Shown here: piece by piece, positions 1-8,311 of the stretch | Numbering within the stretch: the stretch's first letter is position 1 | Layout of the letters: the number at the start of each line of letters is the position of its first letter | Assembly: GCA_001801365.1 (NCBI GenBank) | Contig: MGXL01000055.1 | Span: forward strand, 1 to 10,701 | Origin: Gammaproteobacteria bacterium RBG_16_57_12 | GTDB taxonomy: Bacteria > Pseudomonadota > Gammaproteobacteria > RBG-16-57-12 | Direction: 5' to 3' | Length of the DNA stretch: 10,701 bases | Notes under the pieces: generated by a model | Told to the model about the DNA's origin: nothing | Database searches by the model: none | The model's input: the letters and a program-made list of their open reading frames with translations, nothing else | Program-made: the position numbers and the translations under genes

Positions 1-720
1 GATCGGCGGCTTGCGCTTGCTGAATTTCTTCTTATCTTCCTTGACCACTTCGTGCCGTTCACGCCGGGCGCGCCAGCCCTGCACGGTATCGAGCAGCCTG
101 TCCCATTGCACACGGGAAGCATTGATCAGACGCAGGGTTTGGCGGCCGGTGACATCCATCAGCCATAACCAGGACAGCCCGGTAAACAGGGTGACGCCGG
201 TAAGAAACAGCGCCAGAAGAAATAAGGTGGCGCCCAGAAAACTGAAGGCCGCCTGCAGGCCATTGCCGACCACGTTGCCGAGTATCCCCCCGGGGCCTTG
301 CGGCAAACCACCGTGTGTAAAATGCAGATAGGCCAGCCCGGTGCCGGCGAGTACCGTCAGAAGGAATCCCAGCACTCGTATGCCCACGGGATGCCAGTCC
401 AGGGCATGATCCTCGCGGCGGCCGCGGAACACCATCCAGCCGAAATATCCCACCATGACCGGGAATAAAAAGGCCATATGGCCAAACAGGGACTGGGCGA
501 TATCGGCGAACCAGGCCCCGACCACCCCGCCGGAATTGTTGATCTGGGTATGGGCGCCGCTGCTGGACCAGCCGGGATCACCCGCGTCATAGGTTGCCAG
601 GGCGATAAGCAGGTAGATCGCAATGGCGCCGAAGATGAACAAGGCCCCTTCGCGTAATCCCCGGGTGAGGTGGGGACCGATCACGGCGGGCTTGTCGGAC
701 TTACGGAATGCTTGGGCCAA
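1..720 (-). CDS. ftsK: DNA translocase FtsK, N-terminal membrane domain (partial, 3' end beyond window)
   Basis: FtsK anchors at the division septum by its N-terminal membrane domain and pumps chromosomal DNA with a C-terminal RecA-like motor, helping XerCD resolve dimers. Only the first 240 residues are here: four hydrophobic segments (about 25-43, 80-98, 112-132 and 160-187), a first periplasmic loop with the family-like stretch DPGWS (48-52), and then a basic, charged start of the linker (about 216-238). The motor would lie beyond base 1. The frame is open to the edge. The start is taken as TTG at 720: no ATG or GTG precedes it in frame in the 40-base gap to ald, and an AAGGA lies 7 bases upstream of it. 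ald lies just upstream on the same strand with no terminator visible between them, so some co-transcription is possible. The assignment rests on the membrane-domain pattern and on synteny with trxB. Confidence 0.9.
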   Translation of the reverse strand, partial: MAQAFRKSDKPAVIGPHLTRGLREGALFIFGAIAIYLLIALATYDAGDPGWSSSGAHTQINNSGGVVGAWFADIAQSLFGHMAFLFPVMVGYFGWMVFRGRREDHALDWHPVGIRVLGFLLTVLAGTGLAYLHFTHGGLPQGPGGILGNVVGNGLQAAFSFLGATLFLLALFLTGVTLFTGLSWLWLMDVTGRQTLRLINASRVQWDRLLDTVQGWRARRERHEVVKEDKKKFSKRKPPI

Positions 721-760
721 ATCCTGTTCCTTCCAGGGTGATTCGATAAACGAAAGTCTA

Positions 761-1822
761 TCACAAATACCGGAGCAGGGCCGGATGCACCACCTCGCCG
801 CGCTGGATGTTGATCCCTTTCTGCAAGGCCGTCTGCGCCTCCCAGCCCGGTTCGGCCAGTTGCAGCACATAGGGCAGCAGGGCCGCAGACAGGGCCTGGG
901 AGGCCGTGCGCGGCACCGCGCCGGGCATATTAGTCACCGCGAAGTGCACCACTCCTTCCCAGACATAGGTGGGATCGGCATAGGTGGTGGGGCGGGTGGT
1001 TTCGATGCAACCGCCCTGATCCACCGAGATATCGACGATCACACTGCCCTGGCGCATCTGGCGCACCGTCCCGGCGTCCACCAGATGCGGGGCCTTTTCG
1101 CCCACCACCAGCACCGCACCGATCAGGAGATCGCAGTCCAGCACCGCCTGGCGCAGACTGTCGGCGAAGGGATAGAGGGCCGTGACATTGTTGCCCAGGG
1201 CGCGCATCCGCGCCAGCTTGTCCCGGTCACGATCAAATACCGTCACCCGGGCCCCCAGTGCCGCCGCCACCTCTGCGGCATTGCCGCCGGCCACACCGGC
1301 CCCCAGCACCACCACATGGCCGCGCTCTGTGGCAGGCAGCCCCCCGAGCAACAATCCCCGCCCACCCTGCGGCCGGTGCAGCAGATGCGCACCCACCTGG
1401 GCGGCGATACGCCCGGCGATATCGCTCATGGGCGCCAGCAGGGGCAATTGACCGCGCTCTTCCACCGTCTCAAAGGCCACGGCGGTCAGGCCGATCTTGC
1501 ACAGGGCCCGCAGCAGGGGCAGCTCGGCGGCCAGATGCAGATAGGAAAACAGCAGATGGCCTTTATGCATCAGGGCCAGTTCCTGCGGCTGGGGCTCCTT
1601 GACCTTGACGATCAGCTCAACGCATTCATACAAGCGGGCCGCATCCGGGGTAATCCTGATCCCCAATCTCAAGTAGCTGTCATCGGGATAGCCGCTCGAC
1701 ACGCCGGCATCGTGCTCCACATAGACTTCGTGCCCATGCCTGACCAGTTCGGCCGCCGCTTCCGGGATCAAGGCCACCCGGCCTTCGAGGGTCTTTACTT
1801 CTCTGGGAATTCCAATGCGCAT
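761..1822 (-). CDS. ald: Alanine dehydrogenase
   Basis: This enzyme catalyses the NAD-dependent reversible reaction L-alanine + water to pyruvate + ammonia in the cytoplasm. It serves alanine catabolism or, in reverse, ammonium assimilation and NADH reoxidation. The protein has 353 residues; family members are usually about 360-371, so its C-terminus is slightly short. Visible family features are the N-terminal IGIPREVK, Arg15, Lys75 in KVKEPQ, His96 in FSYLHLA (substrate and catalytic positions in the characterised Mycobacterium enzyme), the dinucleotide-binding GAGVAGG at 174-180 with an acidic Asp197 at the end of the second strand (VTVFDRD), and the conserved DISVDQGGCIETTRPTTY region from 264. 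ATG at 1822 has an AGGA 8 bases upstream. It is divergent from trxB across 79 bases holding a near-perfect dyad. In E. coli the slot between trxB and ftsK holds lrp instead. The related PntA-type transhydrogenase is ruled out by length and by the alanine dehydrogenase signature. Confidence 0.93.
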   Translation of the reverse strand: MRIGIPREVKTLEGRVALIPEAAAELVRHGHEVYVEHDAGVSSGYPDDSYLRLGIRITPDAARLYECVELIVKVKEPQPQELALMHKGHLLFSYLHLAAELPLLRALCKIGLTAVAFETVEERGQLPLLAPMSDIAGRIAAQVGAHLLHRPQGGRGLLLGGLPATERGHVVVLGAGVAGGNAAEVAAALGARVTVFDRDRDKLARMRALGNNVTALYPFADSLRQAVLDCDLLIGAVLVVGEKAPHLVDAGTVRQMRQGSVIVDISVDQGGCIETTRPTTYADPTYVWEGVVHFAVTNMPGAVPRTASQALSAALLPYVLQLAEPGWEAQTALQKGINIQRGEVVHPALLRYL

Positions 1823-1833
1823 ACATTTGATCC

Positions 1834-1853
1834 TTTACCCTGATTGATGCATT

Positions 1854-1862
<9 letters not shown>
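1834..1862 (+). promoter_or_regulatory. Candidate sigma-70 promoter for trxB
   Basis: TTTACC (1834-1839) and TACTAT (1857-1862) are separated by 17 bases; each hexamer matches 4 of 6 consensus positions. The start of transcription would be near 1869, leaving a leader of about 33 bases before the trxB ATG. The -10 lies inside the dyad at 1854-1874. Moderate match only. Confidence 0.3.
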
Positions 1863-2855
<993 letters not shown>

Positions 2856-2891
2856 GCTGTCCGGACCCTGCCCGGCTGGCCGGCGTGCGCC

Positions 2892-3596
2892 ATGACCCGT
2901 TCAGAGCAACCGTCGGCCCCCTTTTTTCTGCATGCGCAGGACACCTCTTTTCCGGATCCGGCCCTGGCGCTGCACGACCCCAATGGCCTGCTGGCCATCG
3001 GTGGCGACTTGTCGCCTCAACGGTTGCTGGCGGCCTATCGCCTGGGCATCTTCCCCTGGTTCAGCCACGACCAGCCCATCCTGTGGTGGGCGCCCGATCC
3101 CCGCGTGGTGCTGTATCCCGGGCATCTGCGCATCAACCGCAGCCTGCACAAAACCCTGAACAAAGGCCTGTACCGCATCACCTTCGACCAGGCCTTCGCT
3201 CGCGTGGTCAGCGAGTGCGCCGGCCCGCGCCGGGGCGCCGAGGGCACCTGGATCACGCCAGAAATGCAGCGGGCCTATCAGCGGCTGCACGCCCTGGGTC
3301 ACGCCCATTCGGTGGAAGTCTGGCAGGGCGATGAGCTGGTCGGTGGCTTGTATGGCGTCACCGTCGGCGCGGTATTTTGCGGGGAATCCATGTTCAGCCA
3401 CCAATCCGATGCCTCCAAGGTGGCCCTGGTGACGCTGGCTGGCGAGTTGCAAAGCCGGGGTTACCTCGCTATCGATTGTCAGATGTATACGCACCATCTC
3501 GCCACGCTGGGCGCTGAGGAAATCCCCCGCGCCCGGTTCATGGCATTACTGCAACATCCGGCACCCGCCATGCCCTGGCCCGGTACCCCGGCATGA
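2892..3596 (+). CDS. aat: Leucyl/phenylalanyl-tRNA--protein transferase
   Basis: Aat transfers Leu or Phe from aminoacyl-tRNA to proteins starting with Arg or Lys, creating a primary N-degron for ClpS/ClpAP. The 234-residue product equals the E. coli enzyme in length and shares its landmarks: PNGLLAIGGDLS (30-41), GIFPWFS (52-58), WWAPDPR (65-71), EGTWIT (117-122), FCGESMFS (162-169) and the catalytic-site IDCQ (194-197, Asp195 and Gln197). The start codon has no convincing ribosome binding site. The 36-base gap after trxB is GC-rich and contains the short inverted repeat CCGGC/GCCGG (2872-2883). The ATG at 2892 is nevertheless the best choice, because the N-terminal length then fits the family. 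The stop codon overlaps the start of bpt (ATGA), which suggests translational coupling. Confidence 0.96.
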   Translation: MTRSEQPSAPFFLHAQDTSFPDPALALHDPNGLLAIGGDLSPQRLLAAYRLGIFPWFSHDQPILWWAPDPRVVLYPGHLRINRSLHKTLNKGLYRITFDQAFARVVSECAGPRRGAEGTWITPEMQRAYQRLHALGHAHSVEVWQGDELVGGLYGVTVGAVFCGESMFSHQSDASKVALVTLAGELQSRGYLAIDCQMYTHHLATLGAEEIPRARFMALLQHPAPAMPWPGTPA

Positions 3597-4363
3597 CCAA
3601 CCCGGCCGACCTCGACGACCTGCTGCTGTATCTCAGCGCACCGCATCCCTGCGGCTATTTCCCGGACCGGCTGGCCACTACCCTGATCGTGGACCCGCAG
3701 GCTGACATGTCTTCCGCCCTGTACAGCCAACTGTCCGAACAGGGATTTCGCCGCAGCGGCAATAGTGTGTACCGCCCGCATTGCCTCCATTGCCAGGCCT
3801 GCATCCCCTGCCGGCTCGACGTCCACGCCTTTGCGCCCACGCGCGGCCAGCGGCGTATCTGGAATAAAAACCGCGATCTGGTCGCCCGCTCGACATATCA
3901 GCCCGATCTGGCGGAACATCACGCCCTATTCCAGCGATATATACAGGCCCGCCACGCCGGCGGGGCGATGGACGCCCCGGAGGAGAACCCTGCGCTGGAA
4001 TTCCTGACCAGCCGCTGGTCCGATACGGAATTCCATGAATGGCGCCTTGATGACACCCTGATTGCGGCGGCGGTAACCGATCGCCTCGAGGATGGCCTGT
4101 CGGCGGTATACACCTATTTTGCCCCGGAGCAGCAGGCACGCAGCCTGGGGGTCTACGCCATACTCCGGGAAATCCACCTGGCCGCGGAACGGCAACTCAC
4201 TTGGCTCTACCTGGGCTACTGGATACGGGATTGCGCCAAGATGTCGTACAAAAGCCAGTATCAACCCCTGCAGATCTTGCAACACAACCACTGGCAGGAT
4301 TTCGCGCATTTCCCATTCGCTAAAGAGGCCAGCGGGGCTGTCGATAACCCATCTGAAAGGTGA
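3593..4363 (+). CDS. bpt: Aspartate/glutamate leucyltransferase (bacterial ATE-family protein transferase)
   Basis: Bpt, related to eukaryotic arginyltransferase ATE1, adds Leu from Leu-tRNA to N-terminal Asp or Glu. It thereby turns secondary destabilising residues into substrates of ClpS/ClpAP. The product has 256 residues. The N-terminal domain shows HPCGYFP (Cys20), VYRPHCLHC from 59, and the cysteine series Cys64, Cys67, Cys70, Cys73. The C-terminal acyltransferase part has VYTYFAP (172-178), SLGVYAILREI (184-194) and the signature YLGYWIRDCAKMSYK (206-220). The start overlaps the aat stop by 4 bases. E. coli has no bpt; pseudomonads have it at this same position between aat and infA. 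Leucyl rather than arginyl specificity is inferred from family membership and from the aat neighbour, not read from residues. Confidence 0.93.
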   Translation: MTNPADLDDLLLYLSAPHPCGYFPDRLATTLIVDPQADMSSALYSQLSEQGFRRSGNSVYRPHCLHCQACIPCRLDVHAFAPTRGQRRIWNKNRDLVARSTYQPDLAEHHALFQRYIQARHAGGAMDAPEENPALEFLTSRWSDTEFHEWRLDDTLIAAAVTDRLEDGLSAVYTYFAPEQQARSLGVYAILREIHLAAERQLTWLYLGYWIRDCAKMSYKSQYQPLQILQHNHWQDFAHFPFAKEASGAVDNPSER

Positions 4364-4426
4364 GCTTGAGCAGCCTTCGGAACAACTGTCCAGCGAACTT
4401 TGCCGTCCGGCAAGAAGGAGTGAGAC

Positions 4427-4663
4427 ATGTTGAGCTATATCTACCGCATCGCCTGCCATTTCGAACACAGTCATGGCATCCGCCCCAACCTTCTGTATCT
4501 GAACCAAATTCATCTGCATCATCTGAAGGAGCAACTGGAGGAAATCGAAAGCCTGGATGAAATGGCTAAGCTGCTCGGGATGGAAATCATCGTCACCAGC
4601 GAGGCCATACATCCGCACGTCGCTGCCGCCAACCTGCACCAGCGGCCGGCCATGGCGATGTAA
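4427..4663 (+). CDS. Small His-rich protein of unknown function
   Basis: A 78-residue protein that I do not recognise. Its start is strongly supported: a consensus AAGGAG (4415-4420) lies 6 bases before the ATG, better than the site of most neighbours. It is soluble, with no signal peptide or membrane segment. Residues about 27-51 look helical and amphipathic (QIHLHHLKEQLEEIESLDEM), followed by a short hydrophobic strand (GMEIIVT, 51-57). It has nine histidines, some close together (11/14/16, 29/31/32, 62/64). It lies 63 bases after bpt and 244 bases before infA, on the same strand. A small inverted repeat (TTGCC/GGCAA, 4400-4413) sits directly ahead of the ribosome binding site. The ribosome binding site and well-formed sequence make it a likely real gene. 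A link to the N-degron genes beside it is only guilt by association. Confidence 0.72.
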   Translation: MLSYIYRIACHFEHSHGIRPNLLYLNQIHLHHLKEQLEEIESLDEMAKLLGMEIIVTSEAIHPHVAAANLHQRPAMAM

Positions 4664-4907
4664 GTGACATTATCCCTTTGCTATTCTTCCGGATAACCGC
4701 GGCATCATCAGTTCAGGATGCCAGTGATATCAAGCCGTTATTCCCCGCCATCTCACCCTGTAAAACCTTTGCAAAAACTCTGATTTCGAGGCATCATTAC
4801 GCCTCTCGCAACCTGTTCGACCCGCATCCGGCATGGATTACCGCCTCTGGCGGACCCGGGAAGGATGGTAGTTGCGGGGCATCAGTTGGTAACAGGAACG
4901 GAGCGGA
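4664..4907. other. Leader region upstream of infA, no gene found
   Basis: These 244 bases hold no supported gene. I looked for the serine tRNA (serW) that E. coli carries beside infA and found no cloverleaf here or in the infA-clpA gap. An inverted repeat GGCATC/GATGCC (4701-4706 and 4717-4722) has no T-run after it and is not called a terminator. A weak sigma-70-like pair, TTGCAA (4769-4774) and CATCAT (4792-4797) with a 17-base spacer, could start infA transcription, with a leader of about 100 bases. An open frame across 4678-5004 has no ribosome binding site and overlaps infA, so it is not called. Confidence 0.4.
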
Positions 4908-5126
4908 ATGGCTAAAGAAGATCATATCGAGATGGAAGGCACGGTCACCGAGACCCTGCCGAACACCATGTTTCGTGTACAGCTGGATAACGGCCACGTG
5001 GTAACGGCACGGATTTCCGGCAAAATGCGCAAGAACTACATTCGTATTCTCACCGGGGATAAGGTAACCGTGGAATTGACGCCTTATGACCTGAGCAAGG
5101 GCCGGATCATCTTTCGCGCCCGATAG
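4908..5126 (+). CDS. infA: Translation initiation factor IF-1
   Basis: IF-1 binds the A site of the 30S subunit during initiation and supports IF-2 and IF-3. The 72-residue product has the exact usual length and is a single OB-fold of the S1 type, with the conserved N-terminus [11 protein letters not shown], the middle stretch [19 protein letters not shown] (29-47) and [18 protein letters not shown] (50-67). A GGAG lies 4 bases before the ATG, with a further AGGAA upstream. It is convergent with clpA, the two stops being 44 bases apart. Essential housekeeping gene; identification is secure. Confidence 0.98.
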   Translation: MAKEDHIEMEGTVTETLPNTMFRVQLDNGHVVTARISGKMRKNYIRILTGDKVTVELTPYDLSKGRIIFRAR

Positions 5127-5131
5127 CAGCA

Positions 5132-5164
5132 CACACCAGCCAGGGAGCCTGTCGGACTGGTGTG
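5132..5164. terminator. Hairpin between convergent infA and clpA, possible two-way terminator
   Basis: CACACCAG (5132-5139) pairs perfectly with CTGGTGTG (5157-5164). Inside the loop a second small stem CAGG/CCTG surrounds GAG, so the RNA could form a compound hairpin on either strand. Neither side is followed by a run of T, so it does not meet the usual Rho-independent pattern. It fills the whole spacer between the two stop codons and may still mark the transcript ends. Confidence 0.4.
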
Positions 5165-5170
5165 GAAACC

Positions 5171-7438
5171 TCAATGGGCCGTTGCGGGCTCTTTCACTTC
5201 GATCTTGAATACCAGTTCGTCGTTCTGCGCGCTGATGGTCACATGGCCACCGCCCGCCGCCAGCTCACCGAACAGCAGCTTATCGGCCAGCGGCCGTTTG
5301 ATACGCTCCTGAATGACACGGGCCATGGGCCGCGCACCCATCAGCGGATCAAAGCCATGCCTGGCCAGCCAGTTGCGCGCTGTGCTATCCACATCGAGGG
5401 TGACCTTCTTTTCAAGCAGCTTGGTTTCCAGTTCGACAATGAACTTGTCGACCACGCAGCTGATGGTCTTTTCATCCAGCGGATTGAACTGGATAACGGC
5501 GTCCAGACGGTTGCGGAATTCCGGTGAAAAGCTGCGCTTGATCACCTCGCCCGCATCGGCGCTGTGATCCTGGGCGGTGAATCCGATGGAACGTCGGCTT
5601 AATTGATCCGCCCCGGCATTGGTGGTCATGATGAGGATGACATTGCGAAAATCTGCCTTGCGGCCGTTGGTGTCGGTCAGGGTGCCGTGGTCCATCACCT
5701 GCAACAGCAGGTTGAAGACATCGGGATGCGCCTTCTCGATTTCATCGAGCAGCACCACGGAGTGGGGATGCTTCAATACCGCCTCGGTCAACAGCCCGCC
5801 CTGATCGTAACCCACATAGCCGGGCGGCGCGCCGATCAGACGTGAGACGGTGTGGCGCTCCATGTATTCGGACATATCGATACGTATCAATTCGATGCCC
5901 ATCTGATTGGCAAGCTGGCGGGTGGCCTCGGTCTTGCCCACGCCGGTCGGTCCGGCAAACAGGAAACTGCCGATGGGCTTGCTGTCGTTGCCAAGGCCGG
6001 AACGCGCCATCTTGATGGTGGTTGCCAGGGTTTCGATGACATGATCCTGGCCAAAGATGACCAGCTTGAGATCGCGCTCCAGATTGCGCAGCGTTTCCAT
6101 ATCGGAGCTGGAGACATTCTTGGTCGGGATGCGGGCCATCTTGGCCACCACTTCCTCGATTTCCCTGACACCGATGGTTTTCTTGCGCCTGGTTACCGGC
6201 AGCATTCGCTGGCTGGCGCCGGCCTCGTCGATCACATCCACCGCCTTGTCGGGCAGATGGCGGTCATTGATAAAGCGTGCCGACAGCTCGACGGCACTGC
6301 GCAGCGCGCCATGGGTAAACCGCACGCCATGGTGGTCTTCAAAGCGTGATTTCAGGCCTTCCAGTATTTGCACGGTTTCATCGACCGAGGGTTCGCTGAT
6401 ATCTATTTTCTGGAAGCGGCGGGCCAGTGCGCGGTCCTTTTCAAAAATGCCGCGGTATTCCTGATAGGTGGTGGAGCCGATACACTTCAGCTCACCGGAT
6501 GCCAGCGCAGGCTTGATCAGATTGGAGGCGTCCATGGCGCCGCCCGATGCGGAACCCGCACCGATGATGGTATGGATTTCATCAATAAACATGATGGCGC
6601 CCGGCTCTTTTTCGATCTGTGCCAGTACCGCCTTGAAGCGTTTTTCAAAGTCGCCACGATATTTGGTTCCCGCAACCAGTGCGCCCATATCCAAGGCATA
6701 GATGGTGGCCTTGGCCAACACTTCCGGCACTTCGCCGTCAACAATCTTCTTGGCCAGGCCTTCGGCAATGGCGGTCTTGCCCACCCCGGCCTCGCCTACC
6801 AGCAGGGGATTGTTCTTGCGCCGGCGGCACAGGATTTGAATGGTGCGCTCCAGTTCGAGCTTGCGGCCGATCAGCGGATCGATCTTGCCGCGCAAGGCCC
6901 GCAGGTTCAGATTGGCGGCATACAGCTCGAGCGGGCTCTTGCTGGCTTCGCTGCCGCCTTCTTCATCATGATGGGGGGTGAGATTTTCGCTTTCGCCTTC
7001 CTCCGGCACCTTGGAGATGCCATGTGAAATATAATTCAGCATATCCAAGCGTGTGACATTCTGCTTGTGCAGGAAATAGGTAGCCTGGGATTCCTGCTCG
7101 CTGAAGATGGCCACCAGCACATTGGCGCCGCTGACCTCTTTTTTGCCGGCTGCCTGCACCTGTAATACGGCGCGCTGCAATACCCGCTGGAATCCCAGCG
7201 TGGGCTGTATCTCGCGGTCGTCATTGGCCGGGATCGAGGGAGTGGTTTCGGACAGGAACCGGGTGATATCCCGCTTGAGTTTCTTTTCATCGGCACCGCA
7301 GGCCCGCAAGGCGGCAGAAGCAGAGGGATTGTCCAGCAAGGCCAACAACAAATGCTCTACCGTCATGAACTCATGGCGCTGTTCTCTTGCCACCTGATAC
7401 GCTTCGTTGAGCGTGAGTTCCAGTTCCCTGCTTATCAT
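5171..7438 (-). CDS. clpA: ATP-dependent Clp protease ATP-binding subunit ClpA
   Basis: ClpA is the hexameric AAA+ unfoldase that feeds substrates to the ClpP peptidase, taking N-degron substrates from ClpS. The 755-residue product (E. coli 758) has the N-terminal double-repeat domain that binds ClpS (about 1-140), an acidic linker (about 145-165), and two ATPase modules. Module 1 has Walker A GEAGVGKT (215-222), Walker B IMFIDE (282-287) and the pore tyrosine Tyr260 in KYRG. Module 2 has Walker A GPTGVGKT (496-503), Walker B VVLLDE (561-566), pore loop GYVG (540-543) and sensor-2 GARPMARVI (701-709). The ClpP-docking tripeptide is IGF (618-620), where E. coli ClpA has IGL. The ATG at 7438 has a GAGG 7 bases upstream. 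The gene follows clpS after 18 bases. ClpP is not in the window. Confidence 0.98.
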   Translation of the reverse strand: MISRELELTLNEAYQVAREQRHEFMTVEHLLLALLDNPSASAALRACGADEKKLKRDITRFLSETTPSIPANDDREIQPTLGFQRVLQRAVLQVQAAGKKEVSGANVLVAIFSEQESQATYFLHKQNVTRLDMLNYISHGISKVPEEGESENLTPHHDEEGGSEASKSPLELYAANLNLRALRGKIDPLIGRKLELERTIQILCRRRKNNPLLVGEAGVGKTAIAEGLAKKIVDGEVPEVLAKATIYALDMGALVAGTKYRGDFEKRFKAVLAQIEKEPGAIMFIDEIHTIIGAGSASGGAMDASNLIKPALASGELKCIGSTTYQEYRGIFEKDRALARRFQKIDISEPSVDETVQILEGLKSRFEDHHGVRFTHGALRSAVELSARFINDRHLPDKAVDVIDEAGASQRMLPVTRRKKTIGVREIEEVVAKMARIPTKNVSSSDMETLRNLERDLKLVIFGQDHVIETLATTIKMARSGLGNDSKPIGSFLFAGPTGVGKTEATRQLANQMGIELIRIDMSEYMERHTVSRLIGAPPGYVGYDQGGLLTEAVLKHPHSVVLLDEIEKAHPDVFNLLLQVMDHGTLTDTNGRKADFRNVILIMTTNAGADQLSRRSIGFTAQDHSADAGEVIKRSFSPEFRNRLDAVIQFNPLDEKTISCVVDKFIVELETKLLEKKVTLDVDSTARNWLARHGFDPLMGARPMARVIQERIKRPLADKLLFGELAAGGGHVTISAQNDELVFKIEVKEPATAH

Positions 7439-7456
7439 TACTACACCTCTACTCGG

Positions 7457-7783
7457 TTACGACTCGTCGGCTTCCATTACACATAGCAGTGGATACTTGT
7501 TCTGCCGCGAATAATTGTTGACCTGAGCGACTTTGGTCTCGGCCACATCCCGGCTGTACACTCCACACAAACCTCTTCCCTGAGTATGAACATTCAGCAT
7601 GATTCGCGTCGCATTTTCCCTGCTCATGAAGAAGAATTTCTCCAGCACATGCACCACGAAATCCATGGGTGTATAGTCGTCATTCAAGAGAATTACTTTA
7701 TACATTGGAGGCCGTTTAATTTCCGGCTCCGCCTCCTTGACAGCCACCCCGCTTTCACGCTCGATTTGGTTCTCTTGGCTCAT
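7457..7783 (-). CDS. clpS: ClpA adaptor protein ClpS (N-recognin)
   Basis: ClpS binds proteins beginning with Leu, Phe, Tyr or Trp and hands them to ClpA, so it is the reader of the labels written by Aat and Bpt. The 108-residue product has a mobile polar N-terminal extension (about 1-25) followed by the core. The core has [19 protein letters not shown] (25-43), with Asp35 and Asp36 and the gate residue Met40, and NVHTQGRG with His66. These pocket residues fall at the same numbers as in E. coli ClpS. The C-terminal half has [17 protein letters not shown] (73-89) and YPLLCVME (97-104), typical of the family. The ATG at 7783 has a GGAGG 11 bases upstream. It is the first gene of a clpS-clpA operon, divergent from cspD. 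Confidence 0.97.
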   Translation of the reverse strand: MSQENQIERESGVAVKEAEPEIKRPPMYKVILLNDDYTPMDFVVHVLEKFFFMSRENATRIMLNVHTQGRGLCGVYSRDVAETKVAQVNNYSRQNKYPLLCVMEADES

Positions 7784-8024
7784 AGTTCCGTCCGCCTCCA
7801 GACCTGTTATTAGACATCAGACTGGTTAAACACGTTCACCCCAAAAATACCATGCATTTCATGATCATATTAAGGGTCATCTGTTGTGATTTTACTTGAC
7901 TCGCGACTGACAACGTACCAAAGTTTTGTTGTCGGGTAAGCGTCTGGGATGTTCAGACATGCCAGGGACTGTCCCGGCTCATACAATAACAGTGCTAACG
8001 CATTAATGGGAGGATGGATGTCTT
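7784..8024. promoter_or_regulatory. Divergent control region of clpS and cspD
   Basis: These 241 bases must hold the promoters of both genes. On the minus strand TGGTATTTT (7844-7852) resembles an extended -10 for clpS, with no good -35. On the plus strand TACAAT (7982-7987) is the best -10 for cspD, again without a matching -35. The 11-base palindrome GGGAC-T-GTCCC (7965-7975) lies directly upstream of that -10. A second inverted repeat, GACAAC (7909-7914) and GTTGTC (7928-7933), lies mid-region. No coding frame is supported. The promoter assignments are tentative. Confidence 0.4.
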
Positions 8025-8264
8025 ATGCCGTTAGGAACAGTTAAATGGTTCAGTAATTCCAAGGGGTACGGCTTTATCGAACCGGCACAGGGGGGCGGTG
8101 ATGTATTCGCTCATTTTTCATCCATAGAGATGGACGGTTACAAGACCCTGAAACAGGGGCAGGCCGTTGAATTCGACTGTATCGAGGGCCCCAAGGGGCT
8201 ACAGGCTACCCAGATACGGATCGCCTCAATGCCCGCAGAAGCGGCAAGCCTTACCACCAATTAA
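8025..8264 (+). CDS. cspD: Cold-shock-domain protein CspD
   Basis: CspD is a small single-stranded nucleic-acid-binding protein. In E. coli it is made in stationary phase and inhibits DNA replication rather than responding to cold. The 79-residue product has one cold-shock domain with RNP1 KGYGFI (13-18) and RNP2 DVFAHFS (26-32), then MDGYKTLKQGQAVEFDCIEGPKG (36-58). The DGY(K/R)TLK segment and the place next to clpS mark it as CspD rather than CspA. After residue 68 comes a short Ala-rich tail. GGGAGG lies 11-12 bases before the ATG at 8025, a long spacing, but no in-frame start lies closer. It is divergent from clpS, as in E. coli and Pseudomonas, and ends in a strong terminator. Confidence 0.93.
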   Translation: MPLGTVKWFSNSKGYGFIEPAQGGGDVFAHFSSIEMDGYKTLKQGQAVEFDCIEGPKGLQATQIRIASMPAEAASLTTN

Positions 8265-8276
8265 AGACGACCACCG

Positions 8277-8302
8277 GGGCGCCATACCGGCGCCCTTGTT
8301 TT
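8277..8302 (+). terminator. Rho-independent terminator of cspD
   Basis: A perfect 7-base stem, GGGCGCC (8277-8283) and GGCGCCC (8289-8295), encloses the loop ATACC and is followed at once by TTGTTTT. It begins 13 bases after the cspD stop. On the minus strand the same stem lacks an immediate T-run, so it is a weaker stop for the convergent icd, whose stop codon is at 8312. Confidence 0.85.
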
Positions 8303-8311
8303 CTGATGCCA

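Noticed and set aside
623..1843. Long plus-strand open frame of 406 codons opposite ald
   Set aside because: It is antisense to a fully recognised alanine dehydrogenase, has no ribosome binding site, and its product is rich in Gln, His, Gly and Arg, as expected from the complement of a GC-rich gene.
4678..5004. Plus-strand open frame of 108 codons ahead of infA
   Set aside because: It starts without a ribosome binding site, overlaps infA in another frame, and has no recognisable sequence.
4664..5170. Possible tRNA gene beside infA, since E. coli has serW here
   Set aside because: A GTTCGAC string near 4813 recalls a T-loop, but no flanking stems or cloverleaf could be built. The infA-clpA gap is too short.
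7881..7901. CRP-like half site TGTGA in the clpS-cspD gap
   Set aside because: The second half (TTGAC) does not match TCACA, and a single half site is expected by chance.
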